A stretch of 64,000 nucleotides of DNA from the NCBI GenBank assembly GCA_963757125.1, contig CAVWQP010000009.1, positions 558,001 through 622,000 on the forward strand. Direction: 5' to 3'. The stretch is from CAVVSD01 sp963757125. Its GTDB lineage: Bacteria; Actinomycetota; Thermoleophilia; Solirubrobacterales; Solirubrobacteraceae. The notes under the pieces are model-generated. The model was not told the DNA's origin. It saw nothing but the letters and a program-made list of their open reading frames with translations, and made no database searches. Below are positions 34,446 to 41,526 of this stretch, one piece after another (position 1 is the first letter of the stretch; each line of letters opens with the position of its first letter). A program made the position numbers and the translations under genes.

Positions 34446-34670
34446 ATGTACACGGTCCTGTCGGTCTTCCAGGTGTTCCTCGCCGTCGGCGTGATCTTCC
34501 TGATCCTCATGCACTCGGGGAAGGACGCCGGGCTGTCGGGCGCCTTCGGCGTCGGCACCGGCGCGGGCCCGTTCGGCGGCGGCTCGCTCGTCGAGCGCAA
34601 CCTGAACCGCTGGACCGTCGGGTTCGCGGCGCTGTTCATCATCAACACCATCGTCCTGCTCAGGATCTAG
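34446..34670 (+). CDS. secG: Preprotein translocase subunit SecG
   Basis: A 74-residue two-helix membrane protein. The first helix (VLSVFQVFLAVGVIFLILMHSGKDAG), the Gly-rich loop (LSGAFGVGTGAGPFGGGS) and the second helix (WTVGFAALFIINTIVLLRI) are the SecG layout. It supports protein export through SecYE. It lies 12 bases after ccmI and converges on the SnoaL-like gene with a 4-base overlap. Confidence 0.92.
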   Translation: MYTVLSVFQVFLAVGVIFLILMHSGKDAGLSGAFGVGTGAGPFGGGSLVERNLNRWTVGFAALFIINTIVLLRI

Positions 34671-35068
34671 GACGGAGCCATGACGGTCGCCACGTGGTGG
34701 CTGTCCATGTACTCCCGGACGGCCAGGATGCGGCCGTCCTTCGTGTCGATGGCGAAGTGGTAGACGTTCGAGTAGTCCCTGCCACTGTGGAGCTTGCCCT
34801 GCCCCTCGGCCTCGACGGCGGCGTGGTCGCCGTCGACGAGGATGCGCGTGATCGTGACCTTGGGCCCGCCGTCGACGAACACCGCCCCGCCACCTGAGAA
34901 GAACGCGACGATCGCGTCGCCGGACTCCATCACCGGGCCGCCGGGCATGCTCGGCGCCATCATCGTCCAACTCGATTCGTCGGTCAGGAACTCGCTGCGC
35001 AGCCGGTCGAAGTCGCCGCGGCCCATCGTCTCGAAGAACCCGCTGACCAAAGCCCTCACATCGCTCAC
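34667..35068 (-). CDS. SnoaL-like / nuclear transport factor 2-fold protein
   Basis: A 133-residue alpha+beta barrel protein of the NTF2/SnoaL superfamily. The pattern is VRALVSGFFETMGRGDFDRLRSEF, a central strand set, then DGRILAVREYMDSHH. Enzymes of this fold are small isomerases or hydrolases, and many are uncharacterised. GTG 35068 overlaps the tldE stop, so it is probably co-transcribed with tldD-tldE. No catalytic role can be assigned. Confidence 0.75.
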   Translation of the reverse strand: MSDVRALVSGFFETMGRGDFDRLRSEFLTDESSWTMMAPSMPGGPVMESGDAIVAFFSGGGAVFVDGGPKVTITRILVDGDHAAVEAEGQGKLHSGRDYSNVYHFAIDTKDGRILAVREYMDSHHVATVMAPS

Positions 35069-36430
35069 CGCGTTGCTCCCGTCACTCTGAACCCGCGCGC
35101 CCGCAGGGCGGGGCAGACGACCCCGTTCGCGAAGCGCCTTCCGTAGAACTCCCCCTCGCTGACGAGCCGCTGCCCGGCCGTCAGCTCCTCCGTGTCCTGC
35201 AGGATGCGCAGCACCGAGTCGGTGAAGCGCACGTCCGTCACCGGGCGCCCGATCCGGCCGTCCTCGATGAGGAACGTGCCGTCGCGGGTCATGCCGGTCA
35301 GCAGCGTCTGGCGCTCGTGCACGACGTTGACGTACCAGAGGCGCGTGACGTAGATGCCGCGCTCGATCGGCGCAGCGAGGGCGGCCTCGTCGGCCGCGCC
35401 GCCGCCCAGGAGGACGAGGTTCGTGGGGAACGCGCCCTCGGGCGATCCGCCCGCCTCGACGGCGTGGCCGGTCGAGCGGGTGCCGTCGCCGGCGACCGCG
35501 GCGGAGCGCAGGTCGTGGACGACCGCGTTGGCGACGCCCTCGCGGATGAGCGGCACCGCCTGCTTCGGGACGCCGTCGGCGTCGTAGGCGCGCGCGAGCG
35601 TGCGCGGGAACGACCCCATGTCGCTCAAGGTGATCGAGGGCGCCGCGACCTGCTCGCCGAGGCGCCCGCTCAGCGCTCCGCGGCGCTCCGCGTGCGCGAG
35701 GCCGTTGAAGGCGAGCCAGCCGGCGAACTCGAGCAGGACGGCGACCGCGTCGGCCGAGAGCACGACGGGGTACTCGCCCGGCTCGACCGCGACGCCGTCC
35801 TCGCGCGGGGCGTGCTCGACGGCGCGCTGCGCGAGCGCCGCCGCGTCGAGCTCGGCCACCGACCGCGCCGTGTCGGACGCGTAGCCGCTGCGGCCGTCCG
35901 CGTCGCGGCAGACCACCTTCATGAACGCGTCGGTCACGTCGTCGGTCGCGCGGACCCCGGAGCTCGTCGCGATCGCCGTGCGCACGGCGCCCGCGGTCCA
36001 CAGCCCGAACGCCTCCAGCCCGGCGTCGCCTGCGCCGCGGAACGCCGTGCGCAGCGCGTCCGCGCTGCGTGCCGGGTCCAGCTCGGCGGTCTCGGCGTCC
36101 CAGCCCGCCACCGGCCTCGCGTCGACCGCGGCGGGGAGCCCGGGGTGGTCGCCGCGTCCCGCACGCGCGGCGGCGCGCGCGACGGCGTCCGCCTTGCGCG
36201 CGGCCGCGCGCAGCGAGTCCTCGTCGAGGCGGTTCGTGGTCGCCGATGCCGGTGTGGCCGTCGCGCAGGCAGAGGATCTCGACGGTCGTGTCGTCCACGC
36301 CGGTCGCCTGCGTCGGCGCGGAGCGGGCGAAGCGCGCCGACAGCGAGCGCTCGTGCACCACCGTGACCTGCGCGTCGCCGTCGGCGTAGGACAGCGCGCG
36401 CTCGGCGAGCTCCAGCGGCGCCTCGGCCAT
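35065..36430 (-). pseudogene. tldE: TldE/PmbA-type metalloprotease subunit (frameshifted)
   Basis: The partner of TldD in the TldD/TldE heterodimeric metallopeptidase, which trims unfolded peptides and some modified-peptide precursors. TldE itself lacks the HExxxH site. The N-terminal part MAEAPLELAERALSYADG starts at 36430. The frame then breaks near 36239-36245: TGIG should continue as TTNRLDEDSLRAAARKAD, and the remaining ~380 codons lie in the shifted frame to 35065. The total length is 3n+1, so one extra base explains it. Its ATG overlaps the TldD stop (TGATG). Confidence 0.82.
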
Positions 36431-37867
36431 CAGGCGACGCCGACCTCCACGTCGCGGAACCGCGCGGGCGCGGTCCCGTGCGACACGCGCATGAGCTGGC
36501 CGGGTTCGCCCTTGCCGCAGTTGAGCAGCCCGTGGACGCCGCCACGAGGACTCCGAGCCGACGGCGTCCAGCGACCCCCAGAACTGCGGCGTGATCCCGG
36601 CGTAGGACGGGTTGCGGACGAGCCCCGCGAGCTCCCCGCCGCGGATGAGGTGCCCGACCTCGGTGCCGAACTGGAAGTGCAGCCGCCGGTCGTCGATCGA
36701 CCAGGAGCGGTTGGTCTCCAGGAGGATGCCGTCGTCGGTGTCGGCGATGAGGTCCTCGAGGCTGCCGGCGGAGCCGGGGGCGATCGACACGTTCGTCATG
36801 CGCACGATCGGCTGGCGGGCGAAGCCGTCGGCGCGGGCGCATCCGGCGGAGGCGCCGAGGCCCTGCGCGGATGCGGACTGGCGGTCGGAGAGCGCGGCGA
36901 GCAGCGTGCCGTCGGAGATGAGCGTCGTGCGCCCGCCGGCGACGCCCTCGTCGTCCCAGCCGAACGATCCCAGCGCGCCCGGGAGCGTCGCGTCGGCGAT
37001 GACGGTCAGGTGTTCGGAGCCGTAGCGCAGCGAGCCGAGGTCGGTGGGGGAGACCCAGCTCGTGCCCGCGTAGGAGGCCTCGCCGAGCAGGATGCGGTCG
37101 AGCTCGAGCGCATGCCCGATCGACTCGTGCACCTGCAGCGCGAGCTGCTCGCTGCCGAGGACGACCGTGTGGCGGCCGGTCGGGCACGCCGGCGCGGAGA
37201 GGAGCTCGAGGACCTCCTCGCGGACGCGCGCGGCGTTGCCGGCGAGGTCGAGCGCGAGCATGCGCTCCCAGCCGCCCAGGCCGACGTCGCCGCCGTGCGC
37301 GCTCGGAAAGGAGCGGACCTGCAGCTCGTCGCCGTCCACCGCGATCGCCTGGATGCCGCCGCCGCACTCGACGCGCAGCTGCGTGCACGCGGCGCCCTCG
37401 CTCGACGCGAACGCCGAGGTCTGGCGGCGCAGGCTGGACTCGGCGGCCGTCTGCACGATGCGCTCGTCGCCGTGCAGGCCGGCCTCCGCCGCGACGAGCA
37501 GCTCGAGCCGGTCCTCGAGCGGGATCCCGAACGGGTCGATCTCGCACGGCCCGCTCCAGTGCCCGCGCGCGGGCGCGAGCGGGGTCATGGGGCGGTCGGC
37601 GGCCGCGGGCATCGCCCGTGCCACGCGGAGAGCGGCGGTGAGGGCGCGCTCGGCGCCCTCTCGGGTCGCGTCGCGGGTCGCCGCGAACCCCCAGGCGCCG
37701 CCGACGCGGACCCGGACGCCGATGCCCTCGCCGGACTGCGCATCGACCCGCTCGACCTGCCCGTTGCGGATCAGCAGGTGCTCGTCGTCGGTGCTCACGT
37801 GGCGCGCCTCGGCGTAGGCGCAACGCCCCGCGGCGAGGTCCACGAGATCCACCAGGAGGTCGAGCAT
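36430..37867 (-). pseudogene. tldD: TldD-type metalloprotease (frameshifted near C terminus)
   Basis: The catalytic subunit of TldD/TldE. The zinc site HESIGH is at 247-252 with a downstream LELD. The frame breaks near 36540: after SLDAVGSESSW the expected continuation RVHGLLNCGKGEPGQLMRV lies in another frame because of one extra base, and it ends at a TGA at 36432-36430. The conserved Cys of the NCGKGEPGQ segment is therefore out of frame as read. The rest of the gene is intact and well conserved, so sequencing error is as likely as decay. Confidence 0.85.
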
Positions 37868-37892
37868 CGGCGCAGGCTGTCACATCCGCGCC

Positions 37893-37919
37893 GCCCCGAG
37901 CAGCTTGGCTGCCCGGGGC
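37893..37919. terminator. Hairpin terminator after the small GNAT-like gene
   Basis: Arms GCCCCGAGCAGC (37893-37904) and GCTGCCCGGGGC (37908-37919) pair with one mismatch around a 3-base loop, 17 bases past the stop of the minus-strand gene ending at 37936 and 26 bases upstream of the tldD start. Confidence 0.6.
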
Positions 37920-37935
37920 GGGTGGGAGGGGATGC

Positions 37936-38244
37936 TCAGGCGCGGACGAGCAGGCCCGCGCGCGGGCGGCGCGTGAGCGCGCGGGCGCCGCGGCGGCCCT
38001 GGCCGCCGACCACGCGGGTCGCCCGGAGGCGGAGCAGCTCGACGAGGTCGAGCGAGCGCTCGAACGGGTCGGCGACGACCCGGCCGTCGGTGAGGTCCAG
38101 CGCGGCGACCGCGACGCCGTCGCGCTCGGCGATGAGGCTGTCGGCGCCGGGGATGGCCGCGGTGTCGAGGGCCGCAAGGCGGGCCAGGACGCGGGCGTCC
38201 GCGGCCCCGGCGCGGCGGATGACGATGGTGTCGGAGGTGATCAT
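37936..38244 (-). CDS. Small GNAT-like N-terminal domain protein
   Basis: A 102-residue protein. TIVIRRAGAADARVLARLAALD followed by SLIAERDGVAVAALDLTDGRVVADPFE resembles the first strands of a GNAT acetyltransferase, but the acetyl-CoA-binding half is missing and the chain ends in a basic tail. Short stand-alone proteins of this type occur in actinobacteria; function unknown. AGGAG lies 9-13 bases before the ATG. It is divergent from the LysR gene. Confidence 0.6.
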   Translation of the reverse strand: MITSDTIVIRRAGAADARVLARLAALDTAAIPGADSLIAERDGVAVAALDLTDGRVVADPFERSLDLVELLRLRATRVVGGQGRRGARALTRRPRAGLLVRA

Positions 38245-38311
38245 CAGGGAGGCTCCTGAAGGCTGCGGGACGGGACGACTTCACGGTCCCACGATCGTGC
38301 CATCAGCACAA

Positions 38312-38345
38312 ATGACAAAAGGCGACTCCAGGTATAAGATCGCCT
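38312..38345 (+). promoter_or_regulatory. LysR promoter and inverted repeat
   Basis: ATGACA (38312-38317) and TAAGAT (38335-38340) are 17 bases apart. The inverted repeat AGGCGA-N14-TCGCCT (38320-38325 / 38340-38345) overlaps the -10, and the ATG is at 38347, implying a leaderless transcript and possible autoregulation. The call rests on sequence pattern only. Confidence 0.4.
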
Positions 38346-38346
38346 C

Positions 38347-39282
38347 ATGCTCGATGTCCGTCGCCTCCGCGTGCTGCGCGCCGTGTCGCAGTGCGGCTCC
38401 TTCTCCGCGGCGGCCGAATCGCTCTCCTACACGCAGTCGGCGGTGTCCCAGCAGATCGCCGCACTCGAACGCGAGGCCGGCACGCTCCTCGTCCAGCGCA
38501 ACCCGCGCGGCGTCCGCCTGACCGACGCCGGCACCGCGCTCCTCCGCCACACCGAGGTCATCCTCTCCCGGCTCGCCGACGCCGAGGCCGAGCTCGAGGC
38601 GATCGCCGGCCTGCGCTCCGGGCGCCTGCGCCTCGCCGCGTTCCCCTCGGCCGGCGCGACGATCATGCCGAAGGCCATCGGGCGCTTCCGCGAGGCGCAC
38701 CCGGGCATCGACCTGACGCTGCGACCCGCGGAGCCCGACGACGTCTGCGCGTTCCTCAAGGCGGGCGACTGCGACATCGCGCTGACCATCGACGCTCCGC
38801 CGATCACCACGGAGCCCGAGGGTGTCGACCTCTTCCATCTGCTCGACGACCCGATGTACGTCTGCCTGCCGGCGACGCACCCGCGTGCCTCCCAGTCGCG
38901 GGTGAAGCTCGAGGATCTCGCGTCGGAGCCGTGGATCCTCGGCTCGACGGGCCGCTGCCCGGACACCGAGGTCTTCCTCCGCGCGTGTCAGACGGCGGGC
39001 TTCGACTGCCAGATCGCCTTCCACTCCGACGACTACCTGTCGATCCAGGGGTTCGTCGCAGCAGGCGTCGGGCTGGCGCTCATCCCCGATCTGGGGCTCA
39101 TCACCGTGCGCGACGACGTCGTGATCCGCTCGCTGCACGGCAAGCCGCCGTACCGCCGGATCTCCGCCGCGATGCTGACCGACGGCTACCGCTCCCCGGC
39201 CGCCCTCGCGATGCTCGACATCCTCGCCGAGGTGGGCAGCGAGTTCGAGGCCGGCCGGCGCTCGCTGGCGCTCGTCTCGTGA
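38347..39282 (+). CDS. LysR family transcriptional regulator
   Basis: A 311-residue regulator. The N-terminal winged helix (LDVRRLRVLRAVSQCGSFSA ... YTQSAVSQQIAALE) is classic, and a two-lobed periplasmic-binding-like effector domain follows from about residue 90. It binds DNA as a tetramer and responds to a small ligand. It is divergent from the small GNAT-like gene and followed 68 bases later by a SnoaL-like gene, either of which could be a target. Ligand unknown. Confidence 0.92.
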   Translation: MLDVRRLRVLRAVSQCGSFSAAAESLSYTQSAVSQQIAALEREAGTLLVQRNPRGVRLTDAGTALLRHTEVILSRLADAEAELEAIAGLRSGRLRLAAFPSAGATIMPKAIGRFREAHPGIDLTLRPAEPDDVCAFLKAGDCDIALTIDAPPITTEPEGVDLFHLLDDPMYVCLPATHPRASQSRVKLEDLASEPWILGSTGRCPDTEVFLRACQTAGFDCQIAFHSDDYLSIQGFVAAGVGLALIPDLGLITVRDDVVIRSLHGKPPYRRISAAMLTDGYRSPAALAMLDILAEVGSEFEAGRRSLALVS

Positions 39283-39350
39283 CGACGCCGGACCCGCGGA
39301 CGGAAAGTCGGTCGCCTTTGGGGGCCGGGGCGTGGAATGCTGCGCCGTCG

Positions 39351-39755
39351 ATGGCCGACTCGCCCAACGTGGCGGTCGTGAGACGTGCCTTCGACGCGTT
39401 CACCCTGCGTGACGTCGAGCGTCTCGTCGCGACCTGCTCACCCGACGTGGAGTTCGATCTGCCCACCGCGCGGCTGGCCCGGACGGGGCAGCCCTATCGC
39501 GGGCACGAGGGCGTGCGCACCTACATGCGCGACGCAGCCCGCGTGTGGACGGAGCTCCGGCTCGAGGCGCGCGAGTTCCACGAGGCCGGCGACCTCGTCG
39601 TCGCCGTCGGGCGCGTGTACGCCTGGGGCGAGGGCCGGGTGGTCGACACGCCGTCGGCGTGGGTGTGGAAGCTGCGCGACGGGCTCGTGCTGCGCGTGAC
39701 CGTCTACGAGAGCCGGTCCGAGGCGTTCGTCGCGGCGGGGCTGGCGGCCGACTGA
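39351..39755 (+). CDS. SnoaL-like (NTF2-fold) protein
   Basis: A 134-residue NTF2-fold protein: VAVVRRAFDAFTLRDVERLVATCSPDVEF is the usual helical start, then YRGHEGVRTYMRD and a C-terminal sheet (WKLRDGLVLRVTVYESRSEAF). Typical of uncharacterised SnoaL_2 proteins. The start ATG gives MADSPNVAVV. No RBS is evident. Confidence 0.78.
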   Translation: MADSPNVAVVRRAFDAFTLRDVERLVATCSPDVEFDLPTARLARTGQPYRGHEGVRTYMRDAARVWTELRLEAREFHEAGDLVVAVGRVYAWGEGRVVDTPSAWVWKLRDGLVLRVTVYESRSEAFVAAGLAAD

Positions 39756-39766
39756 CGAGGTCGGAA

Positions 39767-39814
39767 CCGCGGGCCCCCGCCCCGATCGGGGGCGATGAGA
39801 CGGGGAGCCCGCGG
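39767..39814. terminator. Hairpin region between convergent genes
   Basis: CCGCGGGC (39767-39774) pairs with GCCCGCGG (39807-39814), and an inner GC stem around CGATCG (39783-39788) lies between them. It separates the plus-strand SnoaL-like gene from the minus-strand collagen-like gene and could stop both transcripts. Confidence 0.45.
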
Positions 39815-39841
39815 AACCTGATCGCGCTGCCGCGTCCAGGG

Positions 39842-40561
39842 TTAGTGGCAGCGCGACGCTTTGGCGGACCGGGCGGGGCCCACCGTTGAGCTTATGGGGT
39901 CACGCCACACACCGCGTACACGATCACGTTGCCGCTGACCGGTCCGGCCGTGAACGTGCACCGAGTAGCTCGTCTCGGTGAGAGTCGCGGTCGCTGTGCG
40001 AACTGCTTCGCCGCTGTAGTTGCCGCCGACGGCCACCGATCCGGTCGGGCAGGTCGCGACGACCGTGCCGGCCCCTGCCGGGTCGAGCGTCCCGGGCATG
40101 GCGATCTGGGTGAGCCCGGTGAGGTTCGCCCCCTGGGCGCCCGCGGGTCCCGTCGCGCCTGTGTCGCCCTTCGCGCCGGGCGCCCCCGTGAGTCCACGCG
40201 GGCCGGACGGGCCCTGTGGTCCGCGCAGGGTGCCGGACGAGGAGTTGCTGCTCGTGTCCTGGCTGTTGGGGTTGATGAGGTTGCCGCCGCCGGACGTCGG
40301 GGTCAGCGCATCCGTGCGCAGCTTCGCAGCGCCGACGGAGTTGTTCTTCAGCTTGCCGCCCGTGATGCTGTTGTTCCGGAGCTTCGTCGCCGGGATCGAC
40401 CCGGACTTGAGCTTCGATCCTGGGATCGAGTTGTTCCGGATCTGGGACGCGCGGATCGTCACGGCGGCGTACGAGCTGCCGCTGAGCGCGACGAACAGGG
40501 CGATCATGGCGATGACGTGCGCCGAGGTGATCCTGGTGCGCAGCTTCTTGATGGTGGACAT
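39842..40561 (-). CDS. Exported collagen-like repeat protein (frame disturbed near C terminus)
   Basis: A secreted or surface protein. A hydrophobic segment (HVIAMIALFVALSGSSYAA, 15-33) serves as signal or anchor. Residues ~34-85 contain four tandem decapeptides of the type [LI][RK]NNSI-x-G-x-K. Residues ~112-145 are Gly-x-y collagen repeats (GPQGPSGPRGL, GAPGAKGDTGATGPAG). The head C-terminal domain starts CPTGSVAVGGNYSG. One extra base near 39958 breaks it: the natural end is TFTAGPVSGNVIVYAVC, stopping at 39892, whereas the frame as read runs to 39842. This architecture is common in Solirubrobacterales. Confidence 0.8.
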   Translation of the reverse strand: MSTIKKLRTRITSAHVIAMIALFVALSGSSYAAVTIRASQIRNNSIPGSKLKSGSIPATKLRNNSITGGKLKNNSVGAAKLRTDALTPTSGGGNLINPNSQDTSSNSSSGTLRGPQGPSGPRGLTGAPGAKGDTGATGPAGAQGANLTGLTQIAMPGTLDPAGAGTVVATCPTGSVAVGGNYSGEAVRTATATLTETSYSVHVHGRTGQRQRDRVRGVWRDPISSTVGPARSAKASRCH

Positions 40562-40593
40562 GGAGGCCTCCTACCTCTGATCTCGTCCGGGGG

Positions 40594-41445
40594 TCATGGG
40601 CGGATGACCCGCCAGGGGCCGCGTGTCGGCCAGCGGTTGTCCGCGTCGTACGCGAGCACCCGCACCCGAGCGATCCCTCGCTTGATGCGGATGATCTTCG
40701 ATTCGCCGGCTGCGAATGTGGATCGCGTCCACGTCCCGGCGCCTCGTCGCTGGATCTGCAGCTCCGTCGGGGCCCTACTGGTGTCTGCCGTGACGTGGAC
40801 GCAGCGCTCGTGCGTGCCGAGCTCCTCGGTGCTGCAGGACTTCACGACCACGTGCGGCAACAACGGGACGCGGACGGTGACCGAGGTCAGACCGTCCCCG
40901 TCGTCCGCCGCCTGCTCGTCCTCGATCGACTCTCGCGACCGGTTCGGATCAGGCCCGTAGGTCGACACCCAGTACCACCCGGAGGACGTGCCCTCCCGGT
41001 AGGCGACTGCGATGCCGATGGTGCGGTACGTCGGCTCGCGCATCGTGCGCTCGTGGGGCGGCGACAGCCGCCACTGCTCGAAGGTCGAAGCCCCGTCCGG
41101 GTAGCCGGCCGCGGAGTTCTCGGCGGCGAGGTCGGGGTACTTGTAGTCGAAGGAGGCCAGTCGCGACGCGGGCAGGCGGCCCAGCGAGTCGCGGTGGTCG
41201 TGGTTGAAGTTGTCGTTCGTCGCCATGTCGTCGGCGTACCACTCGGCCTCTTCCTGCAGGACCGGATCGAGGCGCACGGGGCGGAGGCCCAGGCTCGTGC
41301 GGTAGGCGTTGATCCGGGTGAAGGCGTCCTGCTCGGGCGCCGTGAGCGTCACCGGGGTGGTGTCCTGAGCGGCGGCGCCGGCGGGGACGACGGCGAGCGC
41401 GACGAGCGCCAGGAGGGCGAGTCGGATGAGGTGGCGGGGGGCCAT
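40594..41445 (-). CDS. Secreted CAP (SCP/PR-1) domain protein
   Basis: A 283-residue exported protein. Signal peptide 1-26 (LIRLALLALVALAVVPAGAAA). The CAP domain lies at ~38-170, with FTRINAYRTSLGLRPVRLDPVLQ, the metal-site His in FNHDHR, and GWYWVSTYG; it is followed by a beta-rich C-terminal domain (~190-283) with two Cys. CAP proteins bind lipids or act on cell-wall components; the role here is unknown. It follows the 883-residue exported protein on the same strand, separated by a hairpin. Confidence 0.82.
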   Translation of the reverse strand: MAPRHLIRLALLALVALAVVPAGAAAQDTTPVTLTAPEQDAFTRINAYRTSLGLRPVRLDPVLQEEAEWYADDMATNDNFNHDHRDSLGRLPASRLASFDYKYPDLAAENSAAGYPDGASTFEQWRLSPPHERTMREPTYRTIGIAVAYREGTSSGWYWVSTYGPDPNRSRESIEDEQAADDGDGLTSVTVRVPLLPHVVVKSCSTEELGTHERCVHVTADTSRAPTELQIQRRGAGTWTRSTFAAGESKIIRIKRGIARVRVLAYDADNRWPTRGPWRVIRP

Positions 41446-41465
41446 GGGAGGATCTCCCGACGCTC

Positions 41466-41493
41466 GGGAGGCCCGCCCGAAGGCAGGCCTCCC
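41466..41493. terminator. Hairpin terminator between exported-protein genes
   Basis: GGGAGGCC (41466-41473) pairs with GGCCTCCC (41486-41493), with an inner GCC/GGC stem closed by a CGAA tetraloop. It lies 34 bases past the stop of the 883-residue protein and 21 bases before the CAP gene start. Confidence 0.65.
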
Positions 41494-41526
41494 TGTCGCG
41501 TCCAGTGACTCAGTCGCTCAACCGGA

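Noticed and set aside
40100..40470. CRISPR-like or tandem DNA repeat array
   Set aside because: The periodicity comes from decapeptide and Gly-x-y codons in a collagen-like gene, with no spacers.
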